A DNA stretch of 22,138 nt from DASVHF01 sp036382695. GTDB taxonomy: Bacteria > Patescibacteriota > Microgenomatia > Woykebacterales > RBG-16-39-9b. The stretch covers positions 1-22,138 of the forward strand of contig DASVHF010000050.1 in assembly GCA_036382695.1 (NCBI GenBank). The letters are read 5' to 3'. Made by a program: the position numbers and the translations under genes. This document shows positions 8,438-15,573 of this stretch, piece by piece (within the stretch, counting starts at the first letter, position 1; every line of letters starts with the position of its first letter). The notes beneath the pieces were generated by a model. The model was given only the letters and a program-made list of their open reading frames with translations, was not told the origin of the DNA and searched no databases.

Positions 8438-9934
8438 TTAGTGCTGCCTCGCCCTTTTCAAAAGAACCAGCGTTTTGACAAAATAGCTCCTTAATAATTC
8501 TTTATCGTCTCGTGTAAACACACCAAACTTTGTGATTAAAAATATATATACAAAAGCGTAAAGTATAGTAGATAATATCACGTTTGTTAAAGCAGGCAAG
8601 TTCGAATAAAAACCTGGAATTAATGCAACAGCCGCTACAATAGCTAGGACAAAATTCCTTAGAATAACCAACCAAGGCAGCATATCAGAGAAGGAGAATC
8701 GGATACACCCCTTTATAACAACTATGTAGTAAATGACACTTAAGAATGTAGCTAAAACAGTAGCCGTAGCTGGGCCTATCAAACCCAAAGTTGACACTAA
8801 AACGACATTCAAGATGCCATTAGCTATAAAGAAAAAGATTGAGCCTTTAAGGTTTTCACGTGTTTTTCCTATTGCTTGTAAAATAATCCCGTAACTTGCA
8901 ACTCTTATTATTAAGAGAAATAGATAAATCCTAAAAAAAGGTACGCTGGAAGAAAATTTTTCCGAATAGAGAATAGTGATAATTTCGTGCGAAAATATCA
9001 TTGCGACTACAAAAATTGGTAGTATTATTAAACTAATCTTCCGTATTGAACTGTGCCAAAGCCTTACAAGCTCTTTTAAATTACCTTCTGCGTAAACCTT
9101 TACCATCTCCGGCAATATAACTTTGGTCACAGAACCACGAATCATACTTACAAAGGGAATCTCGGTAGCCCCAAGCACATACACCGCATAAAGCTCAGGG
9201 GAAAAGTTGACAGAAACAACAAGCTTATCAAACTCCCAAGCAAGCAAACCGATAATAGAGGTTAAACCCAGTGGTACACCGTAAGCTAGTTGAGATTTAT
9301 AACTTTCGAGGTTAAAGCTGAAGGTTTTTCTTAAAGATAGGAATGTTTTTGTAAATACTAATGCGAAAATAAAAAAAACCAGACTCGCTAGAGAAACACC
9401 GGTAACAACTGCTTTCAAATCTCCATCAAACAATAGCGCCAAGCCGACTATTATGATGAAGCTTGCTGCCCCATACACCATAGGATATATAAAAAGAGCT
9501 TTTAGCCTGTTATAAACAACTAAAACAGGCTCGAAAAACGAAACAGCCAGATGCCCAAAAGCGTACAAACCAAAAATCACAAGTAGAATCGTTAACTTTT
9601 CATTGTGCATGATCTTTGGCACTAAAAACGATGAGAGGGAAACTGCGACGCCTAAACTTAGTCCAAGAAGAAAAAGGAGACCAATCGACCTGGATATGAA
9701 AAGTTTTTTGTCTTTTTCCTGTTTTAATCTGGGTAAAAAATAAAAAATGCCAGCTGGTACTCCAGCGGCAAATATAGGAACAATTAAGTTATTTACAAGA
9801 AAAACCTGTTTGTAGGTCCCCAAATCTTCCTGCGTTAAAATCCGAGCAAGCACTAAAGTGGACAGAATAGTAAATACTTGAAAAACAGCTGTACCAAACC
9901 CAATTAGCCCAGCTTTTGAAGTGAGGTTTTTCAT
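8438..9934 (-). CDS. Wzx-type polysaccharide/O-antigen flippase (MOP superfamily)
   Basis: This 498-residue protein has about 12-14 membrane segments and starts MKNLTSKAGLIGFGTAVFQV. It then reads LARILTQEDLGTYKQVFLVNN (residues 29-49), matching the first two helices and loop of polysaccharide biosynthesis (Wzx/RfbX/MurJ-like) exporters. The same architecture continues through paired helices with short loops to the C-terminus. Wzx proteins flip undecaprenyl-diphosphate-linked oligosaccharide from the inner to the outer face of the membrane. Its place directly after the wbpE-like gene in a sugar biosynthesis operon fits transport of the repeat unit containing that sugar. The start ATG at 9934 lies 12 bases after the wbpE-like stop with no clear Shine-Dalgarno site. 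Confidence in the family is high; the substrate is unknown. Confidence 0.9.
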   Translation of the reverse strand: MKNLTSKAGLIGFGTAVFQVFTILSTLVLARILTQEDLGTYKQVFLVNNLIVPIFAAGVPAGIFYFLPRLKQEKDKKLFISRSIGLLFLLGLSLGVAVSLSSFLVPKIMHNEKLTILLVIFGLYAFGHLAVSFFEPVLVVYNRLKALFIYPMVYGAASFIIIVGLALLFDGDLKAVVTGVSLASLVFFIFALVFTKTFLSLRKTFSFNLESYKSQLAYGVPLGLTSIIGLLAWEFDKLVVSVNFSPELYAVYVLGATEIPFVSMIRGSVTKVILPEMVKVYAEGNLKELVRLWHSSIRKISLIILPIFVVAMIFSHEIITILYSEKFSSSVPFFRIYLFLLIIRVASYGIILQAIGKTRENLKGSIFFFIANGILNVVLVSTLGLIGPATATVLATFLSVIYYIVVIKGCIRFSFSDMLPWLVILRNFVLAIVAAVALIPGFYSNLPALTNVILSTILYAFVYIFLITKFGVFTRDDKELLRSYFVKTLVLLKRARQH

Positions 9935-9946
9935 TTTTAGGATTGT

Positions 9947-11020
9947 TTAATCAGTTGATAAAATTTTAACGATTCGATCCAGATCCCTCTTGCGCAAACC
10001 TGGATGAACCGGTAATGAGATTACCTCTTTAGCAACCCTCTCGGCTACGGGTGTGTTAATTCGGAAATTGAAATCCCGAAACGCTTTCTGTCTTTGCAGT
10101 AGAAGCGGATAGTGTATACCATAACCAACACCAGCCTCCTCCAGCCTAGCAATTAGCGATTTGCGATTTGCTAACCGAACGGTGTATTGATGGAAAACAT
10201 GTCTATAACCCTCTGGTATCGTTGGTCTAATCACACCTTCTACTTTTCCCAGATTTTTATTTAAGTAAGTCGCATTTTCGATTCTTTTTTTTGTAAAACC
10301 TTCTAACTTTTTAAGCTGTTCTACGCCAATTGCGGCTGCTATATTTGTCATCCGGAAATTATAGCCAATCACATCGTGGTAGTAGCGTCTACCCATACCC
10401 TGATTCCTGTAGGTACGTACTTTGTCCGAAAATTTTTTATTATTTGTCGTAATCATCCCGCCCTCACCAGCCGTCATGTTTTTTGTTGGGTAAAAAGAAA
10501 AACAGCCAGCCAATCCCCAACTCCCAGCTTTCTTCCCATTGACATTTGCCCCATGAGCTTGGGCGGAATCCTCAATTACAATAAGTTTATAGTTCATAGC
10601 AATCTTGTTAATAGCTGGCATATCGGACATCAAGCCGTAGAGATGAACTGGTAAGAGAGCACGAGTTTTTTTGGTGATTGCCGCCTCGATTAGCTCAAGG
10701 TCAATATTAAATGTGTCTGGTTCGATATCAACAAAAACAGGTTTTGCACCAGCGAAGATAATTGAATTTGCGGTTGCTGCGAATGTGAAGGGGGTGGTAA
10801 TTACTTCATCGCCAAGACCAATTCCAGCAGCTACCAAAGCACTCATCAGGGCAGTCGTCCCGTTGTTTGTCGCCACAGCATATTTTGTACCGCAATATTT
10901 CGCGAAGGCTTCTTCAAATTCAGCGACTTTCGCTCCCTGAGCTAGGTTGCCACTTCGAAGCACTTCTAAAACAGCTTTTTCTTCCTCCTTGCCAAGCATT
11001 GGTTTTGCAATCGGAATCAT
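9947..11020 (-). CDS. wbpE: PLP-dependent sugar aminotransferase, WbpE/WlbC-like (DegT/DnrJ/EryC1/StrS family)
   Basis: The protein has 357 residues, the usual length for the family. It starts MIPIAKPMLGKEEEKAVLEVL and has SGNLAQGAKVAEFEE (residues 23-37), ATNNGTTALMSAL (50-62), EDSAQAHGA (150-158, with the Asp that contacts the PLP ring nitrogen) and FSFYPTKNMTAGEGG (174-188). K180 in the last is the PLP Schiff-base lysine. WbpE and WlbC transfer an amino group from glutamate to UDP-3-keto-GlcNAcA, giving UDP-GlcNAc3NA. This assignment rests on the neighbours, as homologues of the enzymes before and after it in that pathway (WbpB and WbpD) lie next to it. Its ATG overlaps the acetyltransferase stop by four bases (ATGA), so translation is coupled. 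Confidence 0.88.
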   Translation of the reverse strand: MIPIAKPMLGKEEEKAVLEVLRSGNLAQGAKVAEFEEAFAKYCGTKYAVATNNGTTALMSALVAAGIGLGDEVITTPFTFAATANSIIFAGAKPVFVDIEPDTFNIDLELIEAAITKKTRALLPVHLYGLMSDMPAINKIAMNYKLIVIEDSAQAHGANVNGKKAGSWGLAGCFSFYPTKNMTAGEGGMITTNNKKFSDKVRTYRNQGMGRRYYHDVIGYNFRMTNIAAAIGVEQLKKLEGFTKKRIENATYLNKNLGKVEGVIRPTIPEGYRHVFHQYTVRLANRKSLIARLEEAGVGYGIHYPLLLQRQKAFRDFNFRINTPVAERVAKEVISLPVHPGLRKRDLDRIVKILSTD

Positions 11021-11529
11021 ACGTCTTTGACTTTTTTTCCTTCCTTGTTGGCAAAACCAACTAATTTAGCAGGATTTCCAACAACGATTCCAAAATCTGG
11101 TACATCGCGTGTTACAACGGCCCCGGCACCGATCAGAGCCCACTCTCCAATGGTTATTCCAGGAAGGATCGTTGCGTTCGCTCCAATTGAAGCTCCGTTT
11201 TTAACGATTGATTTTGAAATCTGCCAGTCGGTCGCACTTTTCAAGGACCCATCAGGATTGACTGCCCTTGGATTTTTATCATTGGTAAAACACACATCTG
11301 GGCCAATAAAAACTCCATCCTCAATCCGAACACCATAATAGATGGAAGAGTTATTTTGAATCTTGACTTTGTCCCCGATCACCACGTCATGGTCTATATA
11401 TACATTTTTGCCCAGAACACAGTTTTTTCCGACCTTGGCGTTCTCCCTTACTTGCGCGTTGTTCCAAATAAGAGTACCCTTGCCAATTTTTGCCTTTTTT
11501 GAAACATCTGCACTTTTGTGAATTTTCAT
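11017..11529 (-). CDS. wbpD: UDP-2-acetamido-3-amino-2,3-dideoxyglucuronate N-acetyltransferase, WbpD/WlbB-like
   Basis: The protein has 170 residues and is a left-handed beta-helix from the first residues (SADVSKKAKIGKGTLIWNNA, continuing to about residue 155). The loop FTNDKNPRAVNPDGS (residues 81-95) is characteristic of the WlbB/WbpD group; its Asn83 sits in the position of the asparagine near the acceptor amine in that family. The C-terminus closes with VVGNPAKLVGF. The enzyme acetylates the 3-amino group of UDP-GlcNAc3NA with acetyl-CoA to give UDP-2,3-diacetamido-2,3-dideoxyglucuronic acid. Four-base ATGA overlaps join it to both the wbpB-like gene upstream and the wbpE-like gene downstream. 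It is the clearest marker of the pathway in this operon. Confidence 0.9.
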   Translation of the reverse strand: MKIHKSADVSKKAKIGKGTLIWNNAQVRENAKVGKNCVLGKNVYIDHDVVIGDKVKIQNNSSIYYGVRIEDGVFIGPDVCFTNDKNPRAVNPDGSLKSATDWQISKSIVKNGASIGANATILPGITIGEWALIGAGAVVTRDVPDFGIVVGNPAKLVGFANKEGKKVKDV

Positions 11530-12599
11530 TGCACCCGACCATCCTTAATTCGAATACTTTCTGTAGCTAAAATGGCAGTTCTCAGAGCCCAAATAGCTTC
11601 TTCTGAAGGCACAGCTGGAGCTACACCATTTGCCACACAATCAATAAAGCTCTCAAGTTCGGCTCGGAGTGGCTCCTTGAAAACTACCTTAATCTTTTTA
11701 CCCTTGGATTCTTTAAACTTCCCAACGAAATCCTCAAAATCATCAAACTCGTGAGTATATCTAGTGTCAAATAACATTAGATCCTGGGTCGCCAAGTTCA
11801 CTACCGCGTAGCCCTTGGTACCCGTAACATTTAGCTTTCTGATTTTTACTGGCGTAAGCCAATTAACTTGGATATGCCCTGTAACCCTAAGACCATCTTT
11901 AGCCGCAGGATACTCTAAAAAGATATCGGCATAGTCCTCATGCTTTTTAAGGACAGCCCGTCCACCGCAAGCATAGACATTAATTGGCTGACGCTTCAAA
12001 ATAAAGTTGATAAGATCGATATCGTGTACACCGATATCAAGAACAACATTTGCATCCTTAACACGCGGTGGTATAGTTCCAGCTCGACGCGCCATGATTG
12101 AAATTATGCTCCCAAGCCTCTCCTCGCTAATTAACTTCTTCAAGGCAATAACAGCTGGATTAAAGCGCTCTATATGACCAATGGTCAATCGCACGCGAGA
12201 CCGTTTGGCTTCTCTTAGAATCTCTAACGCCTCGTCAATGTTAGAAGTTATCGGTTTTTCAATCAAAAGATGGGTTTTTCTTCTAATAACATCCATGGCG
12301 ACTGGGTGGTGCCAGCGAGTTGGAACCGCAATACTAACCAAATCTGGATTCTCGGCTTCAAACATTTCTAAATAGTCCTTATAAAACCGTGTTTCATATT
12401 GCTCAGATATTTTTTTGCCGATTTTTTCGTCGAGATCACAAACAGCCACCAAATCAACATCTTTTATTTCCGCGTAATTCCTGGCGTGATGTCGACCCAT
12501 ACTGCCAACACCAATTACGGCAGCTTTCAGTTTGTGATGAGTTCTTAGTGATGAGTTAATAGTTTTATTTTTTTGCACCTTTGGATTAGCTTTCCCCAT
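11526..12599 (-). CDS. wbpB: UDP-N-acetylglucosaminuronate 3-dehydrogenase, WbpB/WlbA-like (Gfo/Idh/MocA family)
   Basis: The protein has 357 residues. A Rossmann fold starts at about residue 25 (KAAVIGVGSMGRHHARNY), then LLIEKPITSN (catalytic-type Lys, about residue 115), GHIERFNPA (about 141-149) and VVLDIGVHDIDLI (about 186-198), whose His is conserved in Gfo/Idh/MocA enzymes. WbpB/WlbA oxidise C3 of UDP-GlcNAcA. The ATG at 12599 has GGAG nine bases upstream; a TTG at 12614 is rejected because it lies over that site. The first 24 residues (polar, KNKTINSSLRTHHK) precede the normal start of the fold and are encoded partly by one arm of an imperfect inverted repeat (12541-12637). The stop overlaps the wbpD-like start by four bases. 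Function is supported by adjacency to homologues of WbpA, WbpD and WbpE. Confidence 0.88.
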   Translation of the reverse strand: MGKANPKVQKNKTINSSLRTHHKLKAAVIGVGSMGRHHARNYAEIKDVDLVAVCDLDEKIGKKISEQYETRFYKDYLEMFEAENPDLVSIAVPTRWHHPVAMDVIRRKTHLLIEKPITSNIDEALEILREAKRSRVRLTIGHIERFNPAVIALKKLISEERLGSIISIMARRAGTIPPRVKDANVVLDIGVHDIDLINFILKRQPINVYACGGRAVLKKHEDYADIFLEYPAAKDGLRVTGHIQVNWLTPVKIRKLNVTGTKGYAVVNLATQDLMLFDTRYTHEFDDFEDFVGKFKESKGKKIKVVFKEPLRAELESFIDCVANGVAPAVPSEEAIWALRTAILATESIRIKDGRVQ

Positions 12600-12637
12600 A
12601 ATTTTAAACTCCAAACTATTAACTACAAACTAATAAC
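12541..12637. repeat. Imperfect 25-base inverted repeat around the wbpB-like start codon
   Basis: The arms at 12541-12565 and 12613-12637 are complementary at 20 of 25 positions by my count, including a perfect inner block AGTTAATAGTTT / AAACTATTAACT. The loop of 47 bases holds the GGAG ribosome binding site (12609-12612) and the ATG (12597-12599). The arms have a simple TAGTTA-like texture, and one arm lies inside the coding region. Confidence 0.75.
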
Positions 12638-13974
12638 TAAATATTTCCTACTCCTTTGTAAATAAAACCGGCTGCTCTAGCTTTTCCCTTATCAAAAATA
12701 TTTCTTCCGTCTATTAAAACTCTCGTCCGCATTAAGTTTTTTAGCTTATCCAAATTAAGATTCTTGTACTGCTTATGAGCCACCATAAAAACAGCAGCGT
12801 CGGCATCTGTTAAAGCTTCTTCCAAGCTCTTTTCACTGTGTTCAGCAACGTATGGATCATGGATGATTATATTTTTCGACCGTCTGTTAAATTTATCAAT
12901 AAAAATTTGGCTAGGGCTATTGCGGGTATCGTCAGAATCTGCTAGGTATGAATAACCCAATAATACAACTTTACTTGTTTGCAATTTTTTCCCGGCCTCT
13001 TTCAAAGCATCAAGCAGGAGGTTAATTACATGAATTGGCATAAAATCATTAACCTCTCTAGTTAAATCAGCCATTTTCACCGCAAGGAAAGCGTCAGAAT
13101 TATTTTTTGTCCGAAGTGGAGAAACATTTAATAAACTGTCCTTTGGAAGACAGTGACCACCTACACCGGCGCCAGGCAAATGAACGTTTCTATCTTCAAC
13201 TTTGTTTACTAGTCTTCGCGCCTCGTAGACATTGACGCCCACGCTTTCACAAAGAAGGGCTAATTGATTTGCAAAAGCTATCTCCGTGTCTCGATAATAA
13301 TTCTCAGTCGTTTTAACAACTTCAGCGGTTGTTACATCTGTTAGATCAAGATCACCAGTAACGAAGGTTTTATAAAACTCTTTCATCACCTGTGCTGTTT
13401 GCGGCGTAAAACCGCCGACAACCCGGTGGTAATTTTTTAAGTTTTTTAGGAGCTTGCCAGGCATCACTCTTTCTGGACAATGTCCCAGGTAAAAATCGCG
13501 ATTTAACTTTAAGCCAGATTCCTCTTCCAAAATAGGAACCACCAAATTCTTCATTGTCCCCGGCGCAATTGTAGATTCAACTATTACCAGGCTCCCTTTT
13601 TGCAAATTCGGCCCGAGGGATTTCAAAGCTGATTTTAAAGCGTCGTATTTTGGCGTGAGGGTTCCTGGGTCAACCGGGGTCTCAACCGCAATCAACACCA
13701 CGTCAGCTTCCTTACACACCGAATAATCTGTGGTTGCCGACAATTTCTTTGCCTTAATTACTTTTTTGAGTAACGTGTCGAGACCTGGTTCGTCGCCTTT
13801 TATCGGGGAGATACTGTTGTTAACTAAATCAACCTTCTCCCGACCCCGATTTACCCCTATCACCGAAAAGCCGGCTTTTGCAAACAAACAAGCAACTGGC
13901 AACCCAACATATCCAAGACCTAGTAGCACAATTTTTGCTTTTCTGCTCTTTATCAGTTTTTCTAAATCACTCAT
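12637..13974 (-). CDS. wbpA: UDP-N-acetylglucosamine 6-dehydrogenase, WbpA-like (UDP-glucose/GDP-mannose dehydrogenase family)
   Basis: The protein has 445 residues. The NAD-binding motif GLGYVGLPVA lies at residues 19-28, GHCPERVMPGKLL at 164-176, and the catalytic cysteine C275 in GVGGHCLPKD (270-279). A C-terminal UDP-binding domain contains VLLGYSYLADSDDTRNSPS. CPERVMPG is the form typical of UDP-HexNAc dehydrogenases (WbpA, WecC) rather than UDP-glucose dehydrogenases. It would oxidise C6 of UDP-GlcNAc twice to give UDP-GlcNAcA. The ATG at 13974 has GGAG five bases upstream; a TTG at 13995 would put that site inside the coding region. It is the first gene of an eight-gene operon with a strong promoter 35 bases upstream. 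UDP-ManNAc dehydrogenase (WecC) is the alternative; the following genes favour WbpA. Confidence 0.9.
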   Translation of the reverse strand: MSDLEKLIKSRKAKIVLLGLGYVGLPVACLFAKAGFSVIGVNRGREKVDLVNNSISPIKGDEPGLDTLLKKVIKAKKLSATTDYSVCKEADVVLIAVETPVDPGTLTPKYDALKSALKSLGPNLQKGSLVIVESTIAPGTMKNLVVPILEEESGLKLNRDFYLGHCPERVMPGKLLKNLKNYHRVVGGFTPQTAQVMKEFYKTFVTGDLDLTDVTTAEVVKTTENYYRDTEIAFANQLALLCESVGVNVYEARRLVNKVEDRNVHLPGAGVGGHCLPKDSLLNVSPLRTKNNSDAFLAVKMADLTREVNDFMPIHVINLLLDALKEAGKKLQTSKVVLLGYSYLADSDDTRNSPSQIFIDKFNRRSKNIIIHDPYVAEHSEKSLEEALTDADAAVFMVAHKQYKNLNLDKLKNLMRTRVLIDGRNIFDKGKARAAGFIYKGVGNI

Positions 13975-14008
13975 TGAATCTCCACTCGGCAACAAATTCT
14001 GGGAAATT

Positions 14009-14037
14009 ATTGTAGCACAATTTTCCTATAGTCTCAA
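14009..14037 (-). promoter_or_regulatory. Strong sigma70-type promoter of the wbp-type operon
   Basis: On the minus strand TTGAGA (14032-14037) and TACAAT (14009-14014) are separated by exactly 17 bases, five of six matches each. The predicted start of transcription is near 14002, giving a leader of about 28 bases with GGAG before the wbpA-like ATG. It lies between that gene and the terminator of the preceding EamA gene, so the eight-gene operon appears to be separately transcribed. Confidence 0.8.
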
Positions 14038-14077
14038 ACCTAAGAACAAACGACATATTAAAAGATTATAAGAGGAT

Positions 14078-14104
14078 GGAAGCCTCGCAACTAGCAAGGC
14101 TTCC
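14078..14104 (-). terminator. Hairpin terminator after the EamA-like gene
   Basis: Read on the minus strand, GGAAGCCTTGC and GCGAGGCTTCC form an 11-bp stem (one G-T wobble) around a five-base loop, starting 16 bases after the EamA stop. On the plus strand the wobble becomes a C-A mismatch, so the structure suits minus-strand RNA. The tail is only moderately T-rich. Confidence 0.65.
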
Positions 14105-14120
14105 GGAAGATCAAGCTCGT

Positions 14121-14543
14121 CTATCCTCGCGAGATAAGCAATACAGCCAAGAAAGCTAGCAGAATACCAGCTGCTTGAGCAACACTTATAGACTCTCGGT
14201 AGATCAAAAGAGCCACGGCTACTACTATTATCCCATTCAAGGCAACTATGGGAGAGATCAGGGAGGCTGGCCCTTTTGTGAATGCTTGTTGGAGGACAAT
14301 CACACCAACAACACTTGCTAGCCCAATGGGGACTCCCAATGCAAGAGATTTCAAAGCGATCGCTCTCTCAGCAGTTAGATTGCCGCTTAGAAACCCCCAG
14401 AACGCAGACATAACCGCCGCCACGGTATACAGTGAAACCGTTATATAGTAGCGGTTAAGACCTCCCTCCTGGCCGACCTTAAATAGCGCGTTTACTGCCC
14501 CGAAGGAAAAGAAGGCGATTACTGCTAGCAATAACCAAGTCAT
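14121..14543 (-). CDS. Half-size EamA/DMT family membrane transporter, copy 1
   Basis: The protein has 140 residues and is almost entirely four membrane segments (about 1-18, 32-52, 64-88, 93-138 with a break). This is half the size of a ten-helix EamA permease. It reads MTWLLLAVIAFFSFGAVNAL, then FTKGPASLISPIVALNGIIV (residues 89-108). Roughly half of its residues match the second copy at 16316-16735, including GPASLI.P.VALN. Half-size members usually act as dimers; ArnE/ArnF, which flip undecaprenyl-phosphate-aminoarabinose, are one known pair. Its base composition is richer in GC than the polysaccharide operon next to it (29 of 60 in 14281-14340), like the HAD/Nudix pair upstream. A GGAGAG site lies just before the ATG at 14543. 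The substrate is unknown; a lipid-linked sugar is a guess from context. Confidence 0.8.
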   Translation of the reverse strand: MTWLLLAVIAFFSFGAVNALFKVGQEGGLNRYYITVSLYTVAAVMSAFWGFLSGNLTAERAIALKSLALGVPIGLASVVGVIVLQQAFTKGPASLISPIVALNGIIVVAVALLIYRESISVAQAAGILLAFLAVLLISRG

Positions 14544-14589
14544 GCTTCTCTCCTTGCTCTACTCTTCCATGACTTATAGTCCGACAGTC

Positions 14590-14595
14590 ATTATA
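14590..14595 (-). promoter_or_regulatory. Possible -10 box for EamA copy 1
   Basis: A perfect TATAAT on the minus strand lies 46 bases upstream of the ATG at 14543 and directly after the terminator of the Nudix-like gene. No good -35 box is seen at 16-18 bases. If used, it lets this EamA gene be expressed independently of the HAD/Nudix pair. Confidence 0.4.
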
Positions 14596-14607
14596 GTATA
14601 CATTTGC

Positions 14608-14649
14608 AAAAAAAGGAAGCCTCGTCGCTTTCACACAACGAGGCCATCC
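14608..14649 (-). terminator. Rho-independent terminator after the Nudix-like gene
   Basis: On the minus strand a hairpin with core GCCTCGT / ACGAGGC, extended by a G-T pair and three further pairs past a one-base bulge, is followed directly by seven T residues (14608-14614). It starts 18 bases after the stop at 14668. Its T-side arm contains CGAGGCTTCC, the same ten bases found in the terminator of EamA copy 1. Confidence 0.85.
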
Positions 14650-14667
14650 AAGATGTCGTCAGCTCGA

Positions 14668-15573
14668 TTAGAAACTGCGGAAGGCTGCTTCCATCTCCTC
14701 CCGACCGAAATCAGCGATCCCGGCTTCAAGAAGAGCCATCGAGCCAAAACCAGTTACCCCTCTCCCCGGTTCCATGGCAAAGGCTAGTTCCTGCGCGATC
14801 CCCTTCGGGGTATAGGAAATGAAGCGGATGTTACTGCGTTCCCATCGGTCACGTGCAGACTCGGACCTATAGCGCAACTCATTCCAAGTCAAGGAAACCT
14901 CAACCCTAGCAATTAGTCCAGGCCACCAGTAGCGACCATCAGCGCACAATCCTAGGAAGACTAAATCCTCCTGCCTGGTGGAAATCCCAAGCTCTTCCAA
15001 CCCGCTGCGTATCGCTACCTTGGGCAGATCGATCTCACCCGTTACTCCCGCCTCAGGGTTCACCCCCTCAGCCAATGCAGGATGGTCCATGTCAGCGTTG
15101 ACCGATACACCTTTCGAACGGTGAACCATTACAGTCAATCCCTCAGCAAGGACCACCACGGTAGTAATACCAACTCCACTACTAAGTGGGCCTCCAAGGG
15201 CTTTAAGGTTGAAGAGGTCTTCTGGCCGGACATGGTGAAGTAGGACTTCGAATACCTCTGGATGCTCTTCCCTCAGTCTATCCTCAAAGGCTGCATGGAG
15301 AAGGTTATATCGATACCAGGACTTCCCCACCTCAAGCGCTAGACTCTCCTGCGAAACATTGGCTGAGCGAAGATGATACGTCCGAGCATTTTCTTTTGGC
15401 TTTTTGATTGCCAAAATTCGTTCGGACAGCTGATGCACCTCGGTGGGAACTTCGATCTCCTCAGGGATAACCCGACAGCTTATCTGCTCAGATTTCCAAG
15501 TCATCCCTGACGGCGTAATCATCCTACCCGGAAGAGTCACGCCGCCGAACTGACTAGTGATCACTTTGTACAT
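14668..15573 (-). CDS. Nudix-like protein of unknown substrate, paired with a HAD phosphatase
   Basis: The protein has 301 residues. The first 130 or so match nothing I recognise (start MYKVITSQFGGVTLPGRMIT, many charged residues, no membrane segment). From about 132 to 265 it looks like a Nudix fold: strands ITTVVVLAEGLTVMVHRSKG, then the Nudix-box-like AIRSGLEELGI (187-197), then WWPGLIARVEVSLTW. The box keeps R189, E193, E194 and G196 but has Ser where the first helix glutamate belongs, and E180 is one residue out of register. Catalysis may therefore be altered or lost. The ATG at 15573 has AAGGAG six bases upstream. The gene overlaps the HAD gene by 20 bases. Local GC is high (37 of 60 in 15001-15060), unlike the polysaccharide operon. 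A nucleotide-diphosphate-sugar hydrolase or a binding protein would both fit. Confidence 0.6.
   Translation of the reverse strand: MYKVITSQFGGVTLPGRMITPSGMTWKSEQISCRVIPEEIEVPTEVHQLSERILAIKKPKENARTYHLRSANVSQESLALEVGKSWYRYNLLHAAFEDRLREEHPEVFEVLLHHVRPEDLFNLKALGGPLSSGVGITTVVVLAEGLTVMVHRSKGVSVNADMDHPALAEGVNPEAGVTGEIDLPKVAIRSGLEELGISTRQEDLVFLGLCADGRYWWPGLIARVEVSLTWNELRYRSESARDRWERSNIRFISYTPKGIAQELAFAMEPGRGVTGFGSMALLEAGIADFGREEMEAAFRSF

Noticed and set aside
10376..11338. Several plus-strand frames of 65-103 codons opposite the wbpE- and wbpD-like genes
   Set aside because: They are shadows of well-supported minus-strand enzymes with active-site motifs.
14100..14110. TTCCGGAAGA palindrome next to the EamA terminator as an operator site
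   Set aside because: The short TTCCGGAA palindrome overlaps the terminator stem by four bases and is most simply explained by it; no second copy near a promoter was found.
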